From Stramonita haemastoma (taxonomy: Eukaryota > Mollusca > Gastropoda > Neogastropoda > Muricidae), in contig CM060335.1 in NCBI GenBank assembly GCA_030674155.1, positions 49,574,469 to 49,638,468 on the forward strand: a stretch of 64,000 nucleotides of DNA, in the 5' to 3' direction. Below, piece by piece: positions 26,506-36,240 of this stretch (the first letter of the stretch is position 1; every line of letters begins with the position of its first letter). Made by a program: the position numbers and the translations under genes. Below the pieces are notes generated by a model. The model ran no database searches, was not told the DNA's origin, and saw only the letters and a program-made list of their open reading frames with translations.

Positions 26506-26548
26506 AAATTTCAAGTCCAACGCCTTAACCACTCGGCCACGACGACTG
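26506..26548 (-). other. tRNA-Ser(TGA)-like 5' half
   Basis: The minus strand reads GTCGTCGTGGCCGAGTGGTT, AAGGCGTTGGACTTGAAAT, which is the acceptor, D arm and anticodon TGA of a tRNA-Ser. It stops after the anticodon loop, with no T arm. It is a truncated tRNA pseudogene or SINE head, not a functional tRNA. Confidence 0.7.
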
Positions 26549-26858
26549 ATAACAACACATAAGGAAAAGGTTTGATATGAAAATTACTTTTTGGTCTCCC
26601 AGTAGGAGGTGTGCAAGGCATACACATGTATACTACCCCTCACTCTAGCCTCACTTTTCTCAAAGTGTGCATATCAATAATCTATTGGCTGGGCTGTTAA
26701 GATCTACTATTTGCAACAATAACGCCAAAAATATACGAGGGCAATATCGGGAAAAAATATTCACAGTTTTTTTTTTTTCTCTTTTTTTGTTTTTTGTTTT
26801 CGCACGTTACAACACACTTCACCCACACATAGGACACTTTTTAATTGTCTCCCCCTGA

Positions 26859-27030
26859 TAAAGAACACTGTTGCCTTCTTTGCGGTGACTAAAATTCATA
26901 AAGGCTCGCTTTATCATGGGAGTTAATTCACGTGCATGCGCACTGCTTCTAAATTCTCTCCCATGGTTGAAGAACACTTTTGCCTTCTTTGGGGTTACTA
27001 AAATTCATAATGGCAGGGGAGTTAATTTGA
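26859..27030. repeat. Two-copy direct repeat, about 104-bp spacing
   Basis: GAACACTGTTGCCTTCTTTG at 26865 and GAACACTTTTGCCTTCTTTG near 26968, each followed by ACTAAAATTCATAA. Confidence 0.8.
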
Positions 27031-27111
27031 CAAACTTACCTGATGACTTCTAGTCTCTTGCCGAAATGTCACCGTTTAAATCGCAGAAAATACTTAGAGA
27101 TGATGAATACA

Positions 27112-27114
27112 TTC

Positions 27115-27187
<73 letters not shown>

Positions 27188-27300
27188 GGAATTAATATAG
27201 GGCTATATCGCAAAAACAAATCAAAGCCCTTGCATTCGACCTATACAATACACAAGCAATCAATGACAATAGTTTTAGAAAATAGCAAATTCGACTGTAC
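27112..27300. repeat. (AAT)n plus dispersed repeat H
   Basis: AAT tract (27112-27185), then GGGCTATATCGCAAAAACAA and TCAAAGCCCTTGCATTCGAC. The same composite occurs at 42128-42310. Confidence 0.85.
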
Positions 27301-27584
27301 ACACTCAAGCACGCACGCACACTCAAGCACGCACGCACGTACGCACGCACACACACTCGCTATAAATTCACTATAAAAAATATAAATCATTTATATATAT
27401 GTACCTGGCTGACAATAAAATTCCCTTCAGTTGCCATTTTCCCCCTTGTTATGGAGAGTCCTTTCATAATTGTGAGATTTTAAGAAGGCAGGCTAACTGC
27501 TTTTAATCCCCGTGAAGATAGCGGCATTCCAGCTTCGAAGATGCTGTCAAAACACTATTGTCAAAACATCATTATTTTTACGTG

Positions 27585-27957
27585 GACTGGTACGTTTTTA
27601 TTGCGTTCACTGTGCCAGCTTTTGTTCCAACAAACTGACTATATTCAAGCCTGGCTGGCCTCTTCCGGGCTGTGGTGTCGCCACAAGACGGGCGCCACGC
27701 ATAATTATTTTTAAAAATTCATGTAAAATGTGTATGCATACAGTACAGCACTCTTTTCGTGTCGTGGGCTCTATTACTGTGCAAAAGTCGGCGTAGGACG
27801 GGACTGAAACGGGCGCTTGTTGTCACAGCCTTTCAAAAAACGTGCTTTATTCTTTGGGGGGGGGGGGGGGGGGGGGTATGCGTGCGCTTGTGTTTGTGCG
27901 TTTTCTTGTGTGTGCATGTGGCGGCAGCCCTGTGCGTAGCTGTGGTGCATCATATTA
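27585..27957. repeat. Dispersed repeat G, blocks a and b contiguous
   Basis: Uninterrupted order a-b; the homologous locus at 25.76-26.29 kb has a LINE fragment inserted between them. A G homopolymer of about 20 bp lies near 27857-27877. Confidence 0.85.
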
Positions 27958-27970
27958 TCGTATGATATCA

Positions 27971-27972
<2 letters not shown>

Positions 27973-28021
<49 letters not shown>
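27973..28021. repeat. (GA)n microsatellite
   Basis: GA tract preceding a CAAGG/GCAAG short array. Confidence 0.95.
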
Positions 28022-28024
<3 letters not shown>

Positions 28025-28560
28025 AGGCAAGGCAAGGCAAAATTCTTTTATTCGAGGATAATAGATAAGCACTCATGTGCTTTTTTACATCCAGTCCCCG
28101 CCCCTTTCAGGGATAACATCAAGATAAAAAGACAGCCTCAACTAAAACAAGAACAATTATAATGATCCAATTACCAAGAGCAAACCACACCAAACAACAG
28201 GTAAGAAATAAGACAGAGATACAATATTAAGGTAATGTTATAAAAAAGGCACTCATTCAGAAACGAAAATAAGAAGTAAGAATCAATGATGATTTTGATT
28301 TGAATAATAAACAAGCAAACAAACAAACAAAGAAACAAACAAAAAAAACAAAACAACAACAACAAAAAAACAAACAACAACAACAACAAAACAACACAAA
28401 ACAAAAACAACAAAAAAAAAAAAAAAAAAAAAAAAAAAGGTGCAATGATTATAGATCAAACATGAGAATATGATGAAGTTAGATGATTGAAAACATCAAT
28501 CCACCACCATCTATCATCAAAATATGTCCCATAAAACATAAGATTTTGATAAAGGGTGAG
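28022..28560. repeat. Composite dispersed repeat F (with SINE A-like tail)
   Basis: Order: GGCAA array, SINE A tail variant (TTCGAGGATAATAGATAAGC to CAGTCCCCGCCCC), TTTCAGGGATAACATCAAG, then block X (AAGAAATAAGACAGAG... to CATCTATCATCAAAATATG). A-rich simple repeats interrupt X at about 28310-28440. The same parts occur at 53370-53965. Confidence 0.8.
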
Positions 28561-28574
28561 AAAGAGCAACAACA

Positions 28575-28830
28575 ACAGGTAAGAAATAAGACAGAGATAC
28601 AATATTAAGGTAATGTTATAAAAAGGCACTCATTCAGAAACGAAAATATGAAGTAAGAATCAATGAAGAATTTGATTTGAGTACAAAAAAACAAACAAAA
28701 ACCAATCAAAGCAAAAAAAAATAATAATAATAATTAAAGAGCAAGCATGAGAATATGATGAGGTTAAATGACTGAAAACATCAATCCCGCCATCTATTAT
28801 CAAAATAAGTCCCATAAAGCACAGTTTTTT
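28575..28830. repeat. Composite repeat F, second block X
   Basis: Near repeat of 28199-28558 (GGTAAGAAATAAGACAGAG, GGCACTCATTCAGAAACG, AAACATCAATCCCGCCATC). Confidence 0.85.
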
Positions 28831-28847
28831 AACAAAAAAAACCCTAA

Positions 28848-28905
28848 CTCACACTCACACACACACATACACACATACACACACACAAACACACACACAC
28901 ATACA

Positions 28906-29001
<96 letters not shown>
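28848..29001. repeat. (CA)n microsatellite at the LINE 3' end
   Basis: CA tract with occasional TACA, directly next to the LINE 3' terminus. Confidence 0.95.
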
Positions 29002-29004
<3 letters not shown>

Positions 29005-29014
29005 CTCACTTAGT

Positions 29015-29034
29015 CTTATGATTATAGTCATAAG
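29015..29034 (-). other. Hairpin at the LINE 3' end
   Basis: CTTATGA and TCATAAG pair around a 6-base loop, about 70 bp past the ORF2 stop. A 3'-terminal stem of this sort is a plausible recognition site for the element's own reverse transcriptase. Confidence 0.55.
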
Positions 29035-29102
29035 ATCATCATAATCTGAGAGAAGTGAGGAGGGAGAGGGCAGATAGTTGGAGAGGGGAGAAGTGTGGTT
29101 TG

Positions 29103-31907
29103 TTATTTTTGATTCATCAAGTAGATTAGAAGGTGAGTTTTTAAGGTTGTTAATGATTGATGCTGTTTAATTGAGTCAGGGAGGGAGTTCCATAGCGTAG
29201 GGCCTGAGTATAGTAAGCTAGTTTTGAACAAGTCTATTCTTGGGATTGGGACACTTGGCTTTACCGTATTTCTGGAATGATTCATTGGGAATTTGTCTTT
29301 TAAGGATGTGGGGACATTTCCTGTCAGTATCTTAAACATCATGATGCCTTTGTTATATTTTAGTCTTTGGTGTAGGGGAAGGATATTTAACTGTGTATAA
29401 TCCCCTTCTAGCAAGGTTGTTTTCTTCAGAAGGACCAGTTTGAGACCACGTTTATACAGACTTAGTAATGGTTTCATGGTATTTGCACTGGCAGAGTCCC
29501 ACAGGGTTGCAGCATAGTCTATTGAGGATTGTATATAAGCTTGAAAAAACAGTTTCCTTGAATGAAAATCGAGAAAGTGTTTTATTTTAATCAACTGGTA
29601 GACTTTTTTGGACAAGTATTTGCATAGGTGAGATATGTGGTAGAACCAGCTGAGATTTTCATCAATTGTCACTCCTAGAACTTTGTGGTGAGAGGTCTGT
29701 TCGATTGCTTCCTTTTTTATGTGAATTGGAAATAGTTTATGTGGTAAATTTTGTCGCTTTTGTCTGGTAGTGATAAGCATGCATTTTGTTTTTTGGGGAT
29801 GGATAGTCATGTGGTTCAGTTCAGTCCATTTGACAAGGTCGTCAGTGCTTTTTTGTAATAAAGTTGTGAGATAGTCAATGTCATTATGGCTCGTATGTAT
29901 GGTTGTGTCATCTGCAAATAGTTCACATTTGGAATTGATATGTAGAGGAAGGTCATTTATGTATAATGAAAAGAGAATAGGGCCCAATATGGATCCCTGT
30001 GGTACTCCATAATGAATGGGCTTTAGTTTGGATGTTGATGTAGCTATTGAGACACACTGGTGCCTATTTGTAAGATATGAATCGAGTAGTCCTAGGGTTT
30101 TTGTAGAAATGTTATACAGGTTTAGCTTTTTAAGGAGAAGTTTGTGGTCAATTGTATCAAATGCTTTTTTGAAATCAACAAATAATACTCCACAAAATTT
30201 ATTGTCATTGATGTTTGATAGCCAATTATCTACAAGACTGGTTAGTGCTGTATGACACGAGTGCTTTATTCTAAATCCAGACTGATTAGGATGAAGTAAG
30301 TTGTTGATTTCTGCATGATGGACTAAGTGTTTATTCATATGTTTTTCCAGGGGTTTTGAAAGGATCGGTATAATGGAGATGGGCCTATAGTTTGAAGGAT
30401 CAGAAGTATCGCCAGACTTGTAGATGGGGATTACTTTAGAACATTTGAAGGCATTGGGGAAATAGTTCTTATCAAGGCAGAGGTTATATATATATGTTAG
30501 GGTGTCTGTGATAACTGGAGCTGATAATTTTAGTATACTGCTGTCTATTCCATCTAGACCACGCGTTCTTGATTGTTTGAGGTGAGTCAGATAGTTGTAG
30601 ACCTCTGAGACAGACATGAAAGGTATGTGAAGTTTTGAAGGAATATGCTTTTCTTGGCAGTATTGTTTTAATTCATTAAGATCATTGGACTCTGAGTTAT
30701 CATTGCTAATTAGGTTGGGAGAAACATTGATGAAGTGGTTGTTAAGCTTTTCAGCGGAGATGTCTTTGATTACATTTGATTTAGGAGTTGATTGATTGTT
30801 TGTTATTTGATTTATTGCTCGCCATACAGTCTTTGAATTTTGTTTGGAAGATAGTAGGTCTTGAAAATATTTCTTTTTTTCACGCCGTTTTTGTGAGATT
30901 ATGGCGTTTCTTAATTTTTTTGACTCATCATAATATTTGTGTTCTTTTAGAAGGTCTCTAAGATAACATGCTTCCTCTAGTTCCTTTGTGAGCCAAGGCG
31001 GTTTGGGGTTGTGTTTGATCCTAATGGTTTTAAATGGAGAATGTTTGTTATAGATTTCAGTGAACGTTTTTATCCAAAACTCAATGGTTAAGTCTGGATC
31101 AGTAATATTGAAGGTTTCTGAGAGTGTGGAGTTGCATAAGTCTATGAGAAAAAGCTGTTCATTAAACTTTGCAAAGGAACGATAGGTTATAGTTTTATGG
31201 CCAGGTTTGGGAATTTTAGTTCCTTTTTTTGACCATGTGGCACAGACTGGATAGTGATCGCTGCAGTTGTAGACAGGGACACAAGTTTCTATGATGTTTT
31301 CTGGGTTTGATACATAGATGTGGTCAATTAATGTGTTTGAATTTGATGTGACTCTTGTGGGAGATTTAACTAATTGGTGAAGATTGAGTGAATTCATAAC
31401 TTGGGTCCATTGATTATGTACTTTTGTTAGGTCTATATTGAAATCGCCCAGTAAGATTATTTCCCGAGATTCAAGTAGGACTTCGTTTATCATGGAGTCA
31501 AATTTGTCTATCCAATTTATTCTTTCACTTGGATTCCTGTAACAGAACCCCAACATAACAGGCCGTGTACCTTTCATGGAAACTTCGATCCAGATAGATT
31601 CTATTTCATGACGTTCTAGAACGGGCAAACGTTTGAACGTTACAGAATCGCTAATATAGATTAAGATACCTGTTTCTTTTGGCTTTTGTGGATCTTTCCG
31701 CAAGATTTTATAACCTGGAATGTGTATGTCAGCATCGGTTAAATGTTCGGTGAGTCTTGACTCAGAAAGCCCTAGTATGTGGAATGGTTTGCCTTGATTT
31801 GTGATGAGTGTTGATATATCTTCCATTTTGTTAATTGCATGGTTTATGTTTAGGTGGCAAATTCGTAAGCCATTCTTGGAGGGCCAGGTATTGTGTCTTG
31901 GATGCAT
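29103..31907 (-). CDS. LINE ORF2: apurinic-type endonuclease and reverse transcriptase
   Basis: An uninterrupted frame of 934 codons. The N-terminal endonuclease (about 1-225) has LGLSESRL with the catalytic Glu at 49, LGDFNIDL at 153-160, TLIDHIYVS at 192 and the terminal CSDHYPV at 215, with the His-Asp region intact. The reverse transcriptase follows: SNYRPISIIPILSKPLEKHM near 505, NQSGFRIKHS at 541, VDFKKAFDTIDH near 577, GVPQGSILGPILFSLYINDL at 634-653 and the catalytic FADD at 664-667. It nicks target DNA and primes cDNA synthesis at the nick. The start is the first Met ahead of the endonuclease. The lack of any stop or frameshift suggests recent mobility, although ORF1 is broken. It is a transposon protein, not a host gene. 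Confidence 0.93.
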   Translation of the reverse strand: MHPRHNTWPSKNGLRICHLNINHAINKMEDISTLITNQGKPFHILGLSESRLTEHLTDADIHIPGYKILRKDPQKPKETGILIYISDSVTFKRLPVLERHEIESIWIEVSMKGTRPVMLGFCYRNPSERINWIDKFDSMINEVLLESREIILLGDFNIDLTKVHNQWTQVMNSLNLHQLVKSPTRVTSNSNTLIDHIYVSNPENIIETCVPVYNCSDHYPVCATWSKKGTKIPKPGHKTITYRSFAKFNEQLFLIDLCNSTLSETFNITDPDLTIEFWIKTFTEIYNKHSPFKTIRIKHNPKPPWLTKELEEACYLRDLLKEHKYYDESKKLRNAIISQKRREKKKYFQDLLSSKQNSKTVWRAINQITNNQSTPKSNVIKDISAEKLNNHFINVSPNLISNDNSESNDLNELKQYCQEKHIPSKLHIPFMSVSEVYNYLTHLKQSRTRGLDGIDSSILKLSAPVITDTLTYIYNLCLDKNYFPNAFKCSKVIPIYKSGDTSDPSNYRPISIIPILSKPLEKHMNKHLVHHAEINNLLHPNQSGFRIKHSCHTALTSLVDNWLSNINDNKFCGVLFVDFKKAFDTIDHKLLLKKLNLYNISTKTLGLLDSYLTNRHQCVSIATSTSKLKPIHYGVPQGSILGPILFSLYINDLPLHINSKCELFADDTTIHTSHNDIDYLTTLLQKSTDDLVKWTELNHMTIHPQKTKCMLITTRQKRQNLPHKLFPIHIKKEAIEQTSHHKVLGVTIDENLSWFYHISHLCKYLSKKVYQLIKIKHFLDFHSRKLFFQAYIQSSIDYAATLWDSASANTMKPLLSLYKRGLKLVLLKKTTLLEGDYTQLNILPLHQRLKYNKGIMMFKILTGNVPTSLKDKFPMNHSRNTVKPSVPIPRIDLFKTSLLYSGPTLWNSLPDSIKQHQSLTTLKTHLLIYLMNQK

Positions 31908-32289
31908 CTATTACAGGTAGTTTGGTAAGCAGTTATTAATGAGTGCAAAGATTGGTGAAGAGAGATTATTAAAATGGGAGGAATGTTAGCACTTGATTGG
32001 GGATGGAATGAATTAAGAAGGAATAAAATCAAAATCAAAATCACTCTACATATGACACACAATGGTATAATCAAGATCAAATCAAATCACACTACATATA
32101 ACACACAGTGGTATAAAAACTCGATCAAATTAAGTGTAGGCCTACTTCAGAAAAAGAGTCAAGTAGACCTTAAACAGCAACCTGGTGTTCAGGTGATGTG
32201 GTTCAGATAATTATAGAAAAGGGACAGGTTTTGAAAAAACAAAATGAAAAACAATAAAAAAAACAACAACATAAAATAAGATAAGGCAG

Positions 32290-32840
32290 AACAACACAAT
32301 TAACTCTGGACAATCAAGGCAATACTATGCCAATCAACGTTTATAAGCAATATCAACACAACAAGAGTGAAAATAATATGGAATATATCCTTATGCACAA
32401 TCAGCACAGTTCCTGAGAAACAAAATGTTGATGCACAATCCAGAGAATTCAGTCAGTCTTGTCAGTATAGAAGTCTGGTCTGGGAAGGACCAGTCACAGT
32501 TTGTTACACAATACTATGCCATTCAACATCTATAGGTGATAACAACACAGCAAAGTGAAAATAATAAGAAGCATATCATGATGCATAATCAGCACTGTTT
32601 CTGAGTAATAATATGTTGATGCACAATCAGCAGTCCAGAAGATTCAGTCACTGTCTTGTCACAACACAACAGTGAAGTAATAAAAAGCATATGATGATAT
32701 GATGATGCACAATCAGCACAGTTTCTGAGAAACAAAATGTTGTTGCACAATCAGCAAGATCCAGAATTCACTCACAGTCTTTTGGGTATAGAATTCTGAT
32801 CTGGAAATGATCAGTCACAGTTTGCTGCACAATAGGAGCA
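32290..32840. repeat. Tandem repeat, about 150-200-bp units, between the LINE ORFs
   Basis: Three imperfect units share GCACAATCAGCACAGTTTCTGA, AAATGTTGATGCACAATC and CAGTCTTGTCA-type motifs, with starts near 32290, 32505 and 32650. They lie in the spacer between ORF1 and ORF2. Confidence 0.8.
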
Positions 32841-33095
32841 CTGGTTGGGTGGACGAACCTTGAGCTAAAAAACAAACTAGCTGGTATATATATAAGTTTC
32901 AGTCTGTGGCGAGTTGATAGTTCAAGACCATGGGTTGCAGAGCACAAGTGTCAGTCTTCATAATCTTGTCTCATTACACACACACTTATATATACTTGTA
33001 CATATCAGACATATGCATATCTATGCACACACACACACACACAATCATGCACTAACTCACATGCCTATACACATATTTTGGAGGAGCATGACTTA

Positions 33096-33734
33096 TCACA
33101 CCAGAGTTTCTATGGTGTACACTGTGTTGTACTGGCGATAAGGTTCTCTTGTCTTGAGAGCTGGAGCTGGGTAAGGTCTGGTGGTGAGCATTGCTGGGTA
33201 GGGTGGGGACAGGAGGTGGGGTGAACGCTGGGTCGACACTGATTGTAGTTGTTGGAGGGTCAGTCTGTTGGCCCAGACATTGTCGTTCTGGGGTTGGGGT
33301 TGGGGGGTGGGATGGTGTCCAGTCATCTGTGGTAAATAAGGGTATCTGGGGACACTGGAATGTCGTTGGTACTCTTTATGTAGTAGTGCTGAGGGTTGGG
33401 TCTTCTGTTCGTCAGTAGGTCGTGTAGTGGGTGTTGTCAGGAGTGGCTGTCGTTTATGTCTGGGGTCAGCATATTTGAGGCTGTATGCTAACCTGTCTGA
33501 ACCTTTGGAGCTGGGATGAAATGTGTCAGAATAAAGATCTTTGCGTGGGGCCCCACTGGAGGTTGTAAATATATTAGTGTGGTCTGCAAATGAGATGTTT
33601 TCTGCAGCACATACTTTAGCTAATGAGATATTGGAAATATTGACGGTTTTCTTTAGGGGGTGCTGTCCCATAGGGGGGATAATGGATGATGCCAGCAGCC
33701 TGGCTCGGGGGAATACATGTTTGATGTTTCTGAT
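33096..33734 (-). CDS. LINE ORF1 C-terminal part, SGNH esterase-like
   Basis: The frame is open from the GA tract at about 33734 to the stop at 33096, so the first Met (33671) is not the true start. Residues such as PRARLLASSIIPPMG, VNISNISLAKVCAAEN and DTFHPSSKGSDRLAYSL match the distal half of SGNH/GDSL esterases, with the DxxH catalytic pair in DTFHPSS. About 110 residues of Pro/Thr/Gln-rich, low-complexity sequence follow. Esterase-bearing ORF1 proteins are known from CR1-type LINEs and are thought to aid nucleic-acid or lipid interactions. The N-terminal part, including the catalytic Ser block, is missing here. Confidence 0.7.
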   Translation of the reverse strand: MRNIKHVFPRARLLASSIIPPMGQHPLKKTVNISNISLAKVCAAENISFADHTNIFTTSSGAPRKDLYSDTFHPSSKGSDRLAYSLKYADPRHKRQPLLTTPTTRPTDEQKTQPSALLHKEYQRHSSVPRYPYLPQMTGHHPTPQPQPQNDNVWANRLTLQQLQSVSTQRSPHLLSPPYPAMLTTRPYPAPALKTREPYRQYNTVYTIETLV

Positions 33735-33736
33735 GA

Positions 33737-33737
<1 letters not shown>

Positions 33738-33816
<79 letters not shown>
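33738..33816. repeat. (GA)n microsatellite, left of SINE A
   Basis: GA tract of about 78 bp. Confidence 0.97.
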
Positions 33817-33819
<3 letters not shown>

Positions 33820-33820
<1 letters not shown>

Positions 33821-34136
33821 TATTCTTTTATATCGAGGATAATTGAATAAGTACTCTTGCGCTTTTTTCATCCAGTCCCCGTGTGTATGCAGTTTTGCAA
33901 ATATCATCTGTTCCCACCGGCACACGATGGCCTACTTTTACGAAAAGCGGAACAGGATTTAATGTGTGCGCAAGGTATTCTGCGTGCATTCGCACACGGG
34001 GCCTCGATTTAAAGTCTCATCCGAAGGACTTTTGGGGAGAATGGAGTCAGCACTGATGTTAACTCCAGGAGAAAAATCTCAACCGGACTCGAACCCGGGT
34101 CGTCAAATTGCGAGCGCAATGTTCTGACCACTTGGC

Positions 34137-34140
<4 letters not shown>
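33820..34140 (-). mobile_element. SINE A, full length, between two GA tracts
   Basis: The inverted tail (TTTTATATCGAGGATAATTG) runs to the B box (CTCGAACCCGGGTCG) and the A-box end (CCACTTGGCTATC), which merges directly into the second GA tract. Confidence 0.94.
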
Positions 34141-34217
<77 letters not shown>

Positions 34218-34242
34218 AGAGAGAAGGGGGGGGGGGGGGGGG
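34140..34242. repeat. (GA)n microsatellite, right of SINE A, with a G run
   Basis: GA tract of about 75 bp followed by GAAG units and an 18-bp G homopolymer. Confidence 0.97.
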
Positions 34243-35105
34243 GCAGGCAGGCTATGCATCAGATCTTGTAGTCATACTCCACACTGTAAACACACAATCA
34301 TTCATGAATGTAACTCTGAACAAAGGCCTTGGTCAAGTTTCAGTTTTTATTTTCCGACTTCTTTCACATCACATTTCATCCAAGTTTTAACACTGTGTTT
34401 AAGATAACTAAGTTTATTTTGTTTCATTTCAGCTGCAAGCCGGCTACCCAACCCTAACTCCAGCTTTTCTTTTGGGGCTGAAGGGAATAATAACCCTTGA
34501 AATACTGGAAAAACTTAATATCAGTTACACAAGACATTTTTTGTTGGTCCTCTAAAAAGAACATGCATTTTCCTTACTCATTGTGATGGACACTAAGAAT
34601 TGATCCCATAATATACAGGGGATTGAATTGGGTTGTAAACAGTTTATCCACACCTTTTCCACTTGGGATTCAAAAACAAGTTTAACTGGGTTCGCGGAAC
34701 AAAAACGATATTTTAACATTAAAGCAAAAAATTAACATGCTACTGGCAAGGGGGTTCTACTTCATCCTTTCAGGGAAAAAGAAATTGAAAAGCAGCTTCA
34801 ACCCGAACATATTTCAAAATAATGCAAACACAATTTTGACTGGAATAATAACTGGAAATAGGTGGGGAGGGCACACAAGGTAACGGGCATTAACGGTGTA
34901 GCTTAAGTCTACCAGATATCACAAAACCATTCATAATAATTCCACATAAAGAATAGGCTAGGGATATGTTCTAAGTCATGTCCTTTAGGAAAAAAAACCC
35001 GATAAAGGCAACAGGCTACACACATATTCTAGATCTATCCTTCATTTGACGGTGAAAAATTCGGGAATTGTTTGGAACGGTTACATGCAAGTACCCCTGC
35101 CGTAT
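34243..35105. other. No feature seen
   Basis: Ordinary AT-rich sequence with no gene or recognised repeat. Confidence 0.4.
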
Positions 35106-36240
35106 AACAATAACAACAACAACAACAACAACAATAATAATAATACTGAGAATGATGATGATGATGATACTGATATTGATGATGATACCGATATTGATGA
35201 TGATAATGATGGTGATGATGATGATGACGGCGACGACGATGATGACAAGATAACGATCATGATGATGATGACCAAGATGATACAGATAATGATGATGATA
35301 ATGGTGATAAAGATATGATAACGGTGATGACAATGATGATAATGATCATAACGATAATGATAATGATTATAACGATAATGATAACAATAATGATAACGAT
35401 GATGATGATGATAATAATGATCATGATGATAATGATAAAAATAATAATGGATAATGATGATGATGGATGATGATAGATAACGTATAATGACGATAATGAA
35501 GGATGATGATAATGATGGATTATGATGACAATGATGGATACAGATGTATAATGATAAAATGATAATGGTAATATGATGGAGAATGATGATGGATAATGAG
35601 AAGACTAGATAATGATAATAATGAATGATGATGATGGATAATGATGATGCTTGATGATGATGATAATGATGACGATGATCATGATAATTATAATGATAAA
35701 AATGATGATGATAATGATAACGGTAATGATGATAAATGATAATAATAACGATAATGATGAAAATAGTGATATTCATGATGATGATGATGATGATGGCATT
35801 GATGACAATGATCAAAATGATAACGATGGATGATGATAATGGATGATGATAATGATGGAGAACGATAATGATGGAGACCTATGATAATGATGGATGAGTA
35901 TAATAATGATAATGATAGATAACAATGATAATGATAATGATGGATAATGACAATGATGGGTAACAATAATGATGACATTAATGGACAATGGTGATAATGA
36001 TGACAATGATGATGATAATGACGACACTGATGGATAATAATGATAATGTTGACAAAGATGGATAATGATGATAATGAGGACAATGATGGATAATGATGAC
36101 AATGAAGACAAAGATGGATAATGACCAAGATGGATAATGATGACAATGATAGTGATGGATAATGATAACGATGATAATGACGATGGATAATGATGACAAT
36201 GATGAATAATAACAATAAACACAATGGTGAATAATAATGA
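35106..36240. repeat. AAC/AAT and GAT-rich degenerate array
   Basis: CAA and TAA tracts, then irregular GATGATGATAATGATGG-like units. This is the decayed flank of the 19-bp array. Confidence 0.9.

Larger units (their letters stand above)
29003..33734 (-). mobile_element. CR1/L2-type LINE, ORF2 intact, ORF1 5'-truncated
   Basis: The element is read on the minus strand. It starts inside ORF1 at 33734, where a GA tract and a SINE A break it off. It continues through an inter-ORF segment with internal repeats (32290-32840), ORF2 (31907-29103) and a short 3' UTR of about 90 bp with a hairpin. Endonuclease followed by reverse transcriptase, and an ORF1 carrying an SGNH-type esterase end, is the layout of the CR1/L2 group within the Jockey superfamily. 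That clade is inference from the motifs. No flanking target duplication was found. Confidence 0.85.
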
